Positions 53,147-62,169 of a stretch of 64,000 nt of DNA are shown in pieces; position 1 is the stretch's first letter, and each line of letters begins with the position of its first letter. Both the position numbers and the translations under genes were made by a program. This stretch comes from Arenibacter hampyeongensis (lineage in GTDB: Bacteria > Bacteroidota > Bacteroidia > Flavobacteriales > Flavobacteriaceae), in the NCBI RefSeq assembly GCF_002909255.1, contig NZ_PIOB01000003.1:434001-498000 (forward strand), given 5' to 3'. Below the pieces are notes generated by a model, which made no database searches, was not told where the DNA came from, and was given only the letters and a program-made list of their open reading frames with translations.

Positions 53147-55547
53147 TCTTTCGGCACACCATCCTATTGCGGATATTAGATCCAATATGGTCTTTGCCAA
53201 TAATGGCAATGTAATCCTGTGTTATGAGGGTTCCTTACCCGAGATCTATTCCCTTTCCGAGAAGGATTTTGAGGATATCCATGGTACTTGGTTCCAGGCT
53301 ATCAAATCCTTACCCATCGGATGTGTAATCCACAAACAGGATGTTTATTTAAAGAAACAGTACACTTCTGAAAATTTGCCCAATACCACGTTTCTGGCCA
53401 AGGCTACACATAAGCATTTCAAAGGACGTGATTATATAGAACATAGGTGTTTTGTGTTTTTTATCCTTACCAAGAACAAGGCATTAAACAATGCCAAATA
53501 TGTGAACCCGTTCCGAAAAGTTCCCCAAGGGATTCCCCAGGAACTGAACGATCAGATTAAAAGTTTTATGGACTCAGTAAACGACTCCGTTTCCTATATC
53601 AACAACAGTCGAAAAATGCAGTTTGTCCCTTTGACCGAAAAGGAAATCCTAACCCTTACCGACAACTATTTCAACGGGTTCAATGAGGGTTTTGATACCG
53701 ACATCCTCTTGGACCGGTCCAAGATTTCCATTGGGGAGAATCTCTTTGATGTTTTGGCCATAAACAGTGAGCTTTGCTTTGGGGAGAATGTCCAGAGCAG
53801 CAAGACCAATGAACGTTTTACCTCGGACGATTTTGTGTTCCATCAGGGGTTCATCGATGGAATAGGACTCGCGTTGAACGAAAACCATATCGTAAACCAG
53901 ATCATCTACCTGGACGATAAACATAAATGGCGCAAGCTGTTGGACAAGAAGATCGAAGATCTTAAAAAAAGTTCCAATTTCGGTTCCCAGAACAAGGTAA
54001 CGCTTTCAAAAGTCCAACTGATTCTTGACCAGATCAATAACGATGACAGCTCGCGCATCATCCGTGGCCATCTCAATGTCATCTTTTGGAATCCCGAAGC
54101 CAAGGGCCTTGCTAAAATAGGTTCAAAAATAAGGACCGAGTTCAAAGAGCTTGATATTGTCCCCTACTACCCCAGGGGGGAGGAACGCAAAAATTATATC
54201 CTCAATAGTTATTTCTGTTTCTCCCCCAATTTTTCTGACGAGGACCTATATGTGACCGACCTGAAACATGCCCTGTGTTTGTACATAAACAATAGCAACT
54301 ACAAATCGGATGCTACGGGAATCATCTTCAATGACCGGGAACACAACATTCCGGTACTAAAGGATGTCTGGGATGAAAGAAAAAAACGAATCAAAGCACG
54401 GAATTTTGCCATTTTCGCGCCAACGGGAGAAGGCAAGTCCTTTCTGGCCAATAATATACTCCGTCAATACTTCGAGGCCGGAGTCCGGCTGGTCATCATC
54501 GACCTTGGAGGGTCCTACACCAAGTTTGCGAAACTTTATCCCGAACAATACACCGTACTGAGATATGAGAGCGGTAAAAACCTGGGCATCAATCCATTTT
54601 ACGTTCAAAATCCTGAAGACCTTACCCCGGAGCGATTGGAGGACCTTTCGGTATTTCTTTTTGAATTGTTGGCCTCTGAGCTAAAAGCCACTAAAGCCCA
54701 GTCGGTCTCCATAAAAAAGATACTACTGTATTATTATCAGATAATTGGGGAGAACCATTCCTTGGACAGCTTCTATCGCTTCATAGAGGAACATCAAAAG
54801 GGTTTGTTGGACGAACTTAAAATACAGGCCGATTACTTCAATATCCCCGGCTTCCTCCATATTATGTCCGAATATGTTGGCAATGGACTGTACAGCTTCC
54901 TTTTCGAGGTCAGCGAGGACCAGACCTTTAAGATCGAAGACAAACGCTTGATCGTTTTTGAGCTGGACGAAGTAAAGGACAATAAAGAAATCCTTTCGGT
55001 AATGTTGAAACTTATCAAGTCCGCCATCCAAAGAACCATTTGGAAAAATCGAGCGGAAAAGGGCATCATCCTTTTCGATGAGTTTGCCAAACAACTGAAA
55101 TTCGAGAATGTCCTGGAAAGCGTGGAATTCTACTATCAGGCCATCCGGAAACAGAACGGGGCCATAGGGATCATCCTGCAATCCATCAACCAATTGCCAA
55201 ATAATTCTACTTCGGCGAGCATACTGGAAAACACCCAGGTCATTTATAGCCTAAACAACGAAAAGGGCTATGGGGAACTGAAGAACAGGCTGAACCTGTC
55301 CAGCCATGACCTAAACCAATTAAAATCCATCAAGAATAATCTTTCCGGGCCACGCAAGTACACGGAAATGTTTATCAAGATAGGGAAGGAAAGCAACATT
55401 TTCAGGTTGGAAGTACCCCCTGAAGTCTATGCCGCCTATTTAACCGATGGCGAAGAAAACGCCCGCATAATGCGGATTTATGAAAATACCAATGATATGG
55501 AGAAAGCTATAACCGAATTTATTAACCCAAATAACAAGAAAACATGA
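53133..55547 (+). CDS. traG: TraG/VirB4-type conjugation ATPase
   Basis: 804 residues. Walker A APTGEGKS (429-436) is followed by VIIDLGGSYTKFA, and the Walker B GIILFDEFAK lies in the C-terminal half, with the IGIILQSINQLPN sensor region. The N-terminal part (1-390) is the usual VirB4 membrane-associated domain. It powers pilus assembly and substrate transfer through the type IV secretion system. It overlaps both neighbours, 14 bases upstream and 4 downstream. Confidence 0.92.
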   Translation: MDKINLSAHHPIADIRSNMVFANNGNVILCYEGSLPEIYSLSEKDFEDIHGTWFQAIKSLPIGCVIHKQDVYLKKQYTSENLPNTTFLAKATHKHFKGRDYIEHRCFVFFILTKNKALNNAKYVNPFRKVPQGIPQELNDQIKSFMDSVNDSVSYINNSRKMQFVPLTEKEILTLTDNYFNGFNEGFDTDILLDRSKISIGENLFDVLAINSELCFGENVQSSKTNERFTSDDFVFHQGFIDGIGLALNENHIVNQIIYLDDKHKWRKLLDKKIEDLKKSSNFGSQNKVTLSKVQLILDQINNDDSSRIIRGHLNVIFWNPEAKGLAKIGSKIRTEFKELDIVPYYPRGEERKNYILNSYFCFSPNFSDEDLYVTDLKHALCLYINNSNYKSDATGIIFNDREHNIPVLKDVWDERKKRIKARNFAIFAPTGEGKSFLANNILRQYFEAGVRLVIIDLGGSYTKFAKLYPEQYTVLRYESGKNLGINPFYVQNPEDLTPERLEDLSVFLFELLASELKATKAQSVSIKKILLYYYQIIGENHSLDSFYRFIEEHQKGLLDELKIQADYFNIPGFLHIMSEYVGNGLYSFLFEVSEDQTFKIEDKRLIVFELDEVKDNKEILSVMLKLIKSAIQRTIWKNRAEKGIILFDEFAKQLKFENVLESVEFYYQAIRKQNGAIGIILQSINQLPNNSTSASILENTQVIYSLNNEKGYGELKNRLNLSSHDLNQLKSIKNNLSGPRKYTEMFIKIGKESNIFRLEVPPEVYAAYLTDGEENARIMRIYENTNDMEKAITEFINPNNKKT

Positions 55548-56200
55548 AATTTTCAAAAAAAATTCACGAACACTTCGGCAATAGATTCGCCGTGAGTAAA
55601 ACATATGAGAAACAAACCTTTAAGAAAAGCGTACTTACCATGGTCATTGCCCTGACCATGGCCATATTATTGCCAGGCCGTGCCACGGCCCAAGGAGTGC
55701 CGGTCTACGACAACACCAATTTCATCTCCTTTATGAAATCCCTTCTAGAGTCGGGAAAACAGACCTCACAATTGTTAAAGACTGTCAAGTTTTTAAAACA
55801 ACAGAAGGAAAACGTAGATAAGGTCAATGATGTGATCAAACAACTAAAGGCCGTAAAGGAACTCGCCAATAGCAACCAACGTCTGTTCGATTTCGTACAG
55901 GACGACCTGAGGGAGATTTTCAACTCTCCCTATATCAAACCTGATGAAGTTACCCGTATCTCGGATTCCTTCAACGACATCATAGAAAACTCTCTGTCCG
56001 GCATGGATTATATAGAAGAGGTGCTGTCCAGTGACAACCTGAGAATGACCGATGCCGAACGGGCTGCGGTCCTCAAGGAAAAGGAACTGCAATCCAAGGA
56101 AATGGTGGCCGAAATAGAGGCCAAAACACGCCGTTATCGAGAAATAATCGCCTTTAGGGAAATGCAGGACAAGATCAATAACCGAGAAGCCAAGTATTAA
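55544..56200 (+). CDS. TraI/VirB5-like transfer protein
   Basis: 218 residues. A basic N-terminus and hydrophobic segment (residues about 30-48, ending TAQG) suggest export. The remainder is alpha-helical with coiled-coil-like stretches (FLKQQKENVDKVNDVIKQLK, ERAAVLKEKELQSKEM). It sits in the place of TraI (DUF4141-like) in Bacteroidota operons, and it overlaps the ATPase gene by 4 bases. Pilus-tip or periplasmic scaffold function is inferred. Confidence 0.72.
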   Translation: MKFSKKIHEHFGNRFAVSKTYEKQTFKKSVLTMVIALTMAILLPGRATAQGVPVYDNTNFISFMKSLLESGKQTSQLLKTVKFLKQQKENVDKVNDVIKQLKAVKELANSNQRLFDFVQDDLREIFNSPYIKPDEVTRISDSFNDIIENSLSGMDYIEEVLSSDNLRMTDAERAAVLKEKELQSKEMVAEIEAKTRRYREIIAFREMQDKINNREAKY

Positions 56201-57042
56201 TGTCGGACATTTTTTTAGGTATCGGTCTGGAATATGTGGACACTGTTTTTCAAGCCATTAAGAACAGTGAATTCTCACGGTACACCATTACGGGAATGAA
56301 GACCCTTGCGGTACTGTTCTTTCTGATCAATATTCTAAAAAAATACAATGAAGGCGTGGCCAATAATGAAGGTTACACCTGGGGACTGACCCCTGCCGAA
56401 CTGGCCAAGAATTTTGCGGTAATCATTATTGTCATTTTTTCCACTCAGGTGCTGGGGGTTTTCGACTCAATTTTGGTGGCCGTTGAGTCTCAATATAGGG
56501 ACACGGCCCCTGCCCTACTTCCCTTGCAGATGCAGGAAATTGACATAGAACAGGATGTGGGGGCGATCGAAGCAGCAAAAAAGGCTATGGCACTTTTATA
56601 TGAGGCTTTGGTGACACCCTTGTTCGGCCTAAAGATTTTGGCGTTCATAATTGGATTGTTTCTTTGGTTGATGGACCTGTTCATCTATCCTTTGTTTTTG
56701 GCAGAACGTTTCTTTCTCTTGGGGATAATGCAGGCCTTTTTTCCATTGATCATCAGCCTAGCCGTATTCGAAAAGTTTAGGTCATTGGCATACAATTTCT
56801 TTAAGCTCTATGCAGGGGTTTATATGTTGGTGCCGGCATTTTTCTTGGTCAATGTATTTGTCAACTTTATATATACCGAGCTGAACACCAACTTTTGGTC
56901 AAGTCTGTTCGGAACGGACTGGGGAAGCCAATTCTTTGCGCCTGTAATACAGTTGGGGTCCATAGGATTTATTGTGTTCTTAAAATTCAAATTGTACCGT
57001 AGGGCTATCTCGTTTACGTTGAAACTATTTAGCGGTATATAA
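56200..57042 (+). CDS. traJ: TraJ/VirB6-type inner-membrane transfer protein
   Basis: 280 residues with six or so membrane helices, including LKILAFIIGLFLWLMDLFIY and MLVPAFFLVNVFVNF. The arrangement matches the polytopic VirB6/TraJ component that forms the inner-membrane pore base. It overlaps the previous stop by one base and is followed by the TraK gene 18 bases on. Confidence 0.82.
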   Translation: MSDIFLGIGLEYVDTVFQAIKNSEFSRYTITGMKTLAVLFFLINILKKYNEGVANNEGYTWGLTPAELAKNFAVIIIVIFSTQVLGVFDSILVAVESQYRDTAPALLPLQMQEIDIEQDVGAIEAAKKAMALLYEALVTPLFGLKILAFIIGLFLWLMDLFIYPLFLAERFFLLGIMQAFFPLIISLAVFEKFRSLAYNFFKLYAGVYMLVPAFFLVNVFVNFIYTELNTNFWSSLFGTDWGSQFFAPVIQLGSIGFIVFLKFKLYRRAISFTLKLFSGI

Positions 57043-57059
57043 ACAATAAAAAACCACTG

Positions 57060-57674
57060 ATGAAAACACCTTATAAAAATATTTACAAAATCCTGAACCA
57101 AAATCGTTTTATCGTTTTGTCCGTAGTTGTAGCTGCAACCTTAACTAGCATCTTTTCCATATGCATGGTCATAAAACTGCATAGGGAAACTGTCAACAAG
57201 GCCTTTATGGTCAATACCGATGGAAATGTAATCCCCTTAAAATTGGTTTCCCAAAAAGAAAATTTGGGAGTAGAAGTTTTGTCCCATTTGGAATTGTTCC
57301 ACACTTATTTTTACAATATAGACCCAAGCAACTATGAAAAGAACTTGGAAAAAGCACTTTGGTTGGGCAACAGTTCGGTGGATGCCCTATATAGACAGAA
57401 AAAATCGGACGGGGTCTATAATCGGTTATTGCAGTATTCCTTGGTCCAAAAGGTACTCCAGATCGAATCCGAAATAGAGATTTCCCAAGAACCTTATACC
57501 TTCCGTACCACAACCCTATTCGAAATCAATCGGGGTCAGGTAACGGACATCTACGAATTGGTGACAACCGGCAATCTGATTCACGTGGACCGGAACTTTC
57601 CAAAAAATACCCATGGGCTTTTGATCACCAACTATTTCGAAAACTCGTTAAAAAAAATACAGGATGAAAATTGA
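57060..57674 (+). CDS. traK: TraK/VirB8-type transfer protein
   Basis: 204 residues. A single N-terminal membrane helix (about 15-37) is followed by a periplasmic VirB8/NTF2-like domain with the LELFHTYFYNIDP start and a C-terminal FRTTTLFEINRG sheet. This is the TraK of Bacteroidota transposons, a scaffold of the inner-membrane complex. No TraL-like gene stands between it and the next one; the stop lies 11 bases inside that frame. Confidence 0.88.
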   Translation: MKTPYKNIYKILNQNRFIVLSVVVAATLTSIFSICMVIKLHRETVNKAFMVNTDGNVIPLKLVSQKENLGVEVLSHLELFHTYFYNIDPSNYEKNLEKALWLGNSSVDALYRQKKSDGVYNRLLQYSLVQKVLQIESEIEISQEPYTFRTTTLFEINRGQVTDIYELVTTGNLIHVDRNFPKNTHGLLITNYFENSLKKIQDEN

Positions 57675-58596
57675 AAAGAACAAGATCGTGTTTGGGTCGG
57701 TAATTCTGGTCATTGTACTGTTCATTGGGGGATATACCATGATGGTTATAGGAAACGATGAGAATTCGGAAGAGTCTTTGGAACAGACCGAAGTACCCCA
57801 ATTGGAAGAACAACAAAATGAGTACAAATCCAAACTGGAAGCTGTAGACAATATCCCAGAAGAACGCGTGAAAAATGCACCCAGCGTATATGATGAAAGG
57901 TTTTTGGATTCTACCGGGCTATATGATCCCGATTTTTTGGACAGGGATAAACAACGTATCGTTGATAGCATCTACAGCCAAGGGCGGATCGACTATTCAG
58001 AAAGCAGGTACCGGAAAGTGGAAACCAAAAAAGCTAAGGTGGTTGCACCCATAGAGAAGGATACTATTGAACTTGAAGCTGAGCTACCTATTTCTACTAA
58101 GGAATTGGCGTTGGAGCACCAGCTCTTTTTTGCTGCGGATCCAAAATCAAATCCTATATCCCTTGCTCTCGATCCCCCTGTTGTTAAAGTAGAAGTGGAT
58201 GGCAGTCAAGTGGTACGGGCATACAGCCGGCTGCAGCTGCGCCTACTGCAAGAAGTACAATTGGGCAATACAAAAATTCCTAAGAATACTTTGATCTATG
58301 GCATTGTCAGCTTTAAGCCCAACCGGACACTCCTTAAAATTGATAATATCAATCATATTCCTGTTAAGCTCAAGGCCTTCGATCTACAGGACGGACTGGA
58401 GGGCATTTATGTGGAGAACAGTTTTCGGGGCGAAGTAGCAAACGAGGTGGTTGATGATGTCCTGGACGATATCAACATCGCTGGGGTACCACAGGTAAGC
58501 GGTATCAAAAAAGTCTTTCAACGGAATAACAGAAAAACAAAAGTAGCCGTGCTCAACAATTATAAACTCATTTTAAAAGCTCCTATGGGGCAATAA
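57664..58596 (+). CDS. traM: TraM/VirB10-type transfer protein
   Basis: 310 residues. A membrane helix (8-26) is followed by an acidic, low-complexity periplasmic linker (30-150). A C-terminal VirB10/TraM domain then appears, with VVRAYSRLQLRLLQEVQL and KNTLIYGIVSFKPNRTLLKI. It spans the periplasm and couples the inner complex with the outer core. It overlaps traK by 11 bases. Confidence 0.88.
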   Translation: MKIEKNKIVFGSVILVIVLFIGGYTMMVIGNDENSEESLEQTEVPQLEEQQNEYKSKLEAVDNIPEERVKNAPSVYDERFLDSTGLYDPDFLDRDKQRIVDSIYSQGRIDYSESRYRKVETKKAKVVAPIEKDTIELEAELPISTKELALEHQLFFAADPKSNPISLALDPPVVKVEVDGSQVVRAYSRLQLRLLQEVQLGNTKIPKNTLIYGIVSFKPNRTLLKIDNINHIPVKLKAFDLQDGLEGIYVENSFRGEVANEVVDDVLDDINIAGVPQVSGIKKVFQRNNRKTKVAVLNNYKLILKAPMGQ

Positions 58597-58608
58597 ACTT
58601 ACATTCTT

Positions 58609-59430
58609 ATGAAAAAATTGATACCCTTGCTCGGTCTTCTGATCATTATGGCCACTTTAGAGGCGCAAAATGGAAAAGTCATCGACACCATTTATGCAAA
58701 TGAACAAAAGACGGTATCCCTGTTCTTTCCAGGTCCCATTCGACAGGGAGTTACAGGGGCCTCCAATTTCGCCTTTAGCTTCAATAGGGAAAAAGCACAG
58801 TACTTTGGGCTGCTACAGGCCACTCCCGGCGAGGAAAGTAATCTTTTGGTAGTAACCCAGGACGGTGGGATCTATTCCTATCTGCTACGGTATTCCCAAA
58901 AATTGGAAAGGCTCAATTATTTTATTGCCGGATCCGAGAGTATAGGCAATGAAAGGACGGGCCCCACTATATTGCCACATCAGGAATTGTCTTCGATTGA
59001 TTTGGACACCATCCCAAACTCAGATAAAGCTTTGGACTATCCCAAGCTGTGTTCTCAATTGCTTCGAAATCCCAGGCCTTTTGATCAGATAAAATATAAG
59101 GATGGAGTCACTATTGGCATGACGAAAAGTATCTATTATCTTAACGAGGTCTATGTGGTCTTTGAAATTGATAACGATTCCCAAATTGATTTCGAAATCA
59201 ACACCTTGAACCTGTACAAAGCAAACGGCACCAAAAAACGAAAGGCTTCCTACCAGGAACTACTCCTTTCGCCTATTTATCAGTATAAGGTGCCACTAAC
59301 GGTTCCAAAAGGCCAGCAAGTACAATTTGTATGTGTATATCCTAAATTTACTTTAGGGGTCCGTGAAAAGCTATTAGTTAAATTGGAGGAATTGAATGGG
59401 GCTAGAGATGTTTTGGTAAAACGTCCATAA
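58609..59430 (+). CDS. traN: TraN/VirB9-type transfer protein
   Basis: 273 residues with a signal peptide (core 4-16, cut near LEAQ). It begins with TIYANEQKTVSLFFPGPIRQGVTG, the strand pattern of VirB9/TraN, and the C-terminal half carries the YLNEVYVVFEIDNDS and IYQYKVPLTVPKGQQVQF strands. It should form the outer-membrane core ring with TraM. It is the last tra gene in the window; the usual TraO-TraQ genes do not follow. Confidence 0.88.
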   Translation: MKKLIPLLGLLIIMATLEAQNGKVIDTIYANEQKTVSLFFPGPIRQGVTGASNFAFSFNREKAQYFGLLQATPGEESNLLVVTQDGGIYSYLLRYSQKLERLNYFIAGSESIGNERTGPTILPHQELSSIDLDTIPNSDKALDYPKLCSQLLRNPRPFDQIKYKDGVTIGMTKSIYYLNEVYVVFEIDNDSQIDFEINTLNLYKANGTKKRKASYQELLLSPIYQYKVPLTVPKGQQVQFVCVYPKFTLGVREKLLVKLEELNGARDVLVKRP

Positions 59431-59504
59431 TAAACTTCACTCTGTGGTGAAAATATTACTCCTGTTATACATAAATAAAATTATAGTACATATATGCTTG
59501 TGTT

Positions 59505-59598
59505 GTAAAACGGCGCATACCGTGTATTTGATATAATTGTAGATATAGCGACACACCAGTGTTCTATATCGTCAACAATTATGTCAAAGCCGTTTTAC
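59505..59598. repeat. Long imperfect hairpin after the tra operon
   Basis: The outer arms GTAAAACGGC (59505-59514) and GCCGTTTTAC (59589-59598) are perfect. Inside, the 14-base arm at 59527-59540 pairs with 59575-59588 with one mismatch, then GATATAG (59542-59548) with CTATATC (59564-59570), then ACAC (59551-59554) with GTGT (59559-59562). Bulges are 12 bases at left (59515-59526) and 4 at right (59571-59574). Over 30 base pairs in 94 bases cannot be chance. Confidence 0.8.
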
Positions 59599-59837
59599 TG
59601 AAAAGTTTGTTCATATTAGTAAGCTATAATTCTATTATATCAAATATCCCTCGACGTTTCGTCAATTAAGCGAATTATGAACAGGGTCATTAAACTTATA
59701 AGCGGTTTGCTTCGCAGAGTTATTTAAAACATTATGTATCTATAATTAGCCGTTATGTAAAATAGCCGCTACCAAGCGCTCGATTGTTTTATAAAATCAA
59801 ATTGCTCTGCAGCCGCATCGTCTCGCACGAAAAATCA

Positions 59838-59854
59838 AAAGTCTACTAGACTTT
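59838..59854. repeat. Odd palindrome
   Basis: AAAGTCTA-C-TAGACTTT is a perfect 8-bp inverted repeat around a single central base, in the gene-free region. This symmetry is like a recombinase or repressor site, but no recombinase gene is nearby. Confidence 0.4.
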
Positions 59855-60099
59855 CACTTTTTACGTCGTATTTTAAACACACTTATCCAACGCTTGCCAA
59901 CGCCAAAATAAAAGCTAACCTTTTTGCACTTATTAAAATCGCGTATTCGATAAAATGTACGTAATAAAAAAATTTACGAGATTCTCGTGAGCTTGCCACA
60001 AGAGTATAAAATTTTCCCTTGCTCAAATCCTTGCTTAAAAATTTCTATACACTTGTTAACGGTAGAACTTCAATTAATCTTTTTTTCTTCTTTCATTAT

Positions 60100-60119
60100 C
60101 TTTTGTCTTGAAACAAAAG
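60100..60119. repeat. Stem CTTTTGT/ACAAAAG, possible dispersed Flavobacteria repeat
   Basis: A perfect 7-bp stem with a 6-base loop, followed by AAACAAAAATTCAAGGCTGC. I recall very similar text in intergenic regions of other Flavobacteria, which suggests a dispersed element; this is from memory and not checked. Confidence 0.35.
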
Positions 60120-60320
60120 AAACAAAAATTCAAGGCTGCATATAATTTTGGAAACAATTAACGGCTCATTCGCTATATTTTAGGAAACATTGTAACTAAT
60201 TAAGATTGCTCTGAAGTTATTATGTAATTATAACTCTTAAGAAACTGTATTACTAAACCCCTAAAATATAAACGCTTATTTCACCTATTATTTAACCAAA
60301 ATTATATGAGGCCAAGAAAA

Positions 60321-61811
60321 TTAAAAACTAAGCAAGGAATTTATAGATTCTTTTAAAAAAGCATAAAATCCTTTGTTCTTTTTATTTACTAACGAATTTT
60401 CATGCTTAATTCTGCTATTCTCAGCTGCTAAATGATTTATTATCAAAGATTTATTTATTTCATCTGCACTACCAAGTAAACCTTGAGAAATTGAACAATC
60501 ATTCCTGCATTCATTGTCAAATTCGAAATCTATATTTCCTGTATTAAAATCCATTTCTTTTGGACCATAATAAATCCCTCTAGGTTTCAAAATCAAGGAT
60601 AAGAATTGTTGTATTTCCATTCCTGCCAAACTTAAACTAAAACCAAAAACATTTTCACCTCTATTAATAAAATGATTCTTTGGTAAGCCTTTAATATAGT
60701 TAGGATTATCCAACTCTCCAGACATTTCCAACGCAGCATCTTCGGGTTTATATTGCCCTAAACATTGCATACAGATTCTTTCAGGTCCTATTGTGTGAGC
60801 CTTCCATCTTGCTTGATCTATATTTGATAAATCTTCCTTTGGATTTGTATCAATTCCTCCATCAATTACAGGAATTAAATTAGCAAATGATAAACAATCT
60901 AAAGTGTATCTCGGCAAAGGCATATCTACACAAGAAAATAATATATCGCAATCTAGAGCCGCATCCTGTCCTTCTTTTTCAGTAATGCTAAATGTGACAG
61001 CATTAATACTTAAATCTGAAATAAGCTCAGTACTTAAAAGACGTTCTTTTAGAACATCTACTTTAAATTTGCCTACATCTACTCTATTTACTGCTAATAA
61101 TCTATCTAAATTTTTCAATTCAACTACATCAAAATCTATAAAGGTTAAGTTTTTTATACCAGTCCTTAAAAGAGCTTCAGCAACAATGGAACCAACACTA
61201 CCTAATCCAACTATTCCAATTTTTAACCTAGTAATTTCATGCTGTTTTAAATCTCCCCAAGATGAAATAGTACGTTTAAACTCTTCTCCGAAATTAGATT
61301 TTGGCAAAATATCATCACAAAAATATGTTTTTAGAGACTTCCCTACTACTCTTACAGATTCACACCAATAACGTTCATAAGTATTTGGAGCTTCTTTAAT
61401 CCAAAAGCGAGCACTCCAATAGTTATCTGTTCCAAGTGTCATTCCAATTAAAGGTAATCCTGTAACGGCCTTAACTCTTGGTGCTAACATTTTTTCTGCT
61501 TCTATGTCATCAAAGCTCATTCCTTGCCAACCTGGATAAGGATGGCTATGTATAAAACAGATTCCTAAATTATTAGCTAACGCATAAGAAGTCACTTTAT
61601 CAAAATAAACTGAATTAAAACTTACGTTTCCATGTACATTTCTGTCCCCAAATTCTGGTAAAATCACCTCATTAATTACTCCTGTTTTTCTTGATTTTCC
61701 AGAAGATAATTTATAAAAAGCAAAGCATAAATCTTCTTGACCATCCTCTCTAATGAGGTGTTCAAAAAATATCCTATTGACATTTTCTGTCATTGTTATG
61801 CTGTACTTCAT
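60321..61811 (-). CDS. JAB protease-E1 (ThiF) fusion protein
   Basis: 496 residues in two parts. The N-terminal JAB/JAMM isopeptidase (about 1-150) has the metal motif H88-S-H90-P and S99-x2-D102, with E48 or E53 as the general base. The E1/ThiF adenylation domain (about 190-420) has GLGSVGS (202-208), the acidic strand end D226/D228, R237 and D296. Cysteine pairs C347/C350 and C435/C439 likely bind zinc. E1 would activate a Ubl tail and JAB would trim or remove it. The start overlaps the E2-like stop by 4 bases. No separate catalytic E1 cysteine is obvious. Confidence 0.88.
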   Translation of the reverse strand: MKYSITMTENVNRIFFEHLIREDGQEDLCFAFYKLSSGKSRKTGVINEVILPEFGDRNVHGNVSFNSVYFDKVTSYALANNLGICFIHSHPYPGWQGMSFDDIEAEKMLAPRVKAVTGLPLIGMTLGTDNYWSARFWIKEAPNTYERYWCESVRVVGKSLKTYFCDDILPKSNFGEEFKRTISSWGDLKQHEITRLKIGIVGLGSVGSIVAEALLRTGIKNLTFIDFDVVELKNLDRLLAVNRVDVGKFKVDVLKERLLSTELISDLSINAVTFSITEKEGQDAALDCDILFSCVDMPLPRYTLDCLSFANLIPVIDGGIDTNPKEDLSNIDQARWKAHTIGPERICMQCLGQYKPEDAALEMSGELDNPNYIKGLPKNHFINRGENVFGFSLSLAGMEIQQFLSLILKPRGIYYGPKEMDFNTGNIDFEFDNECRNDCSISQGLLGSADEINKSLIINHLAAENSRIKHENSLVNKKNKGFYAFLKESINSLLSF

Positions 61812-62167
61812 TCGAAATCTAATAATGTTCTTAAGAACGCTAAATAGTCATCCGCAGTCATACCAGAAGTCCAACCTCTAAATGGTCGACTCCAATACTG
61901 ATATTCTGGTGTAGGAACTTTTCTGTCATGTATTCCACCAAAAGGATGTACTCCTCCACCTCCACTAATTGGAAGTAAATGTGGTTTAATATGTGGTCCC
62001 GAAGGTGGTAATAATGGAAATTGAAGACCTTGTAAAGCTATTTCAATTTCTTGTCCTTTAAACCTTCCTAATGGTACGATAAACTTGAAGCACACAAAGT
62101 TATTTGTGTGCATCCAAGTTTCGAGTCCTTTGCTTTGCAACTGACTCATCAACTCTTGATTTCCCAT
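61808..62167 (-). CDS. E2-like (prokaryotic E2 family E-type) protein lacking a catalytic cysteine
   Basis: 119 residues. Helix-strand start, then LGRFKGQEIEIALQGLQFPLLPPSGPHIKP as the beta-sheet and PxxPP turn of an E2 fold, then HPFGGIHD and a final WSRPFRGW...DDYLAFLRTLL helix. These match the prokaryotic E2 family E as I remember it. The only cysteine is C26, in an early strand, not at the usual active site after the HPF segment. It may carry the Ubl by another residue or act as an adaptor. It lies 2 bases after the Ubl gene. Confidence 0.72.
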   Translation of the reverse strand: MGNQELMSQLQSKGLETWMHTNNFVCFKFIVPLGRFKGQEIEIALQGLQFPLLPPSGPHIKPHLLPISGGGGVHPFGGIHDRKVPTPEYQYWSRPFRGWTSGMTADDYLAFLRTLLDFE

Positions 62168-62169
62168 AA

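Larger units (their letters stand above)
59431..60320. other. 890-base gene-free region rich in inverted repeats
   Basis: No coding frame of merit is seen on either strand. It contains a weak hairpin after traN (TTCAC/GTGAA, 59436-59451), the long hairpin at 59505-59598, an odd palindrome at 59838-59854, ACGAGA-T-TCTCGT at 59976-59988 and the stem at 60100-60119. Repeated AACGGC/GCCGTT pieces occur at 59510-59514, 59589-59593, 59749-59754 and 60160-60165. The make-up suggests dispersed Flavobacteria intergenic repeats, an element junction, or a transfer origin. The DNA turns distinctly AT-rich from here rightwards. Confidence 0.6.

Noticed and set aside
59431-60320. Integron attC site or tRNA gene in the repeat region
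   Set aside because: The long hairpin lacks clear GTTRRRY/RYYYAAC core sites, and no cloverleaf with a CCA-end or T-loop pattern was found. I kept it only as an unclassified structured element.
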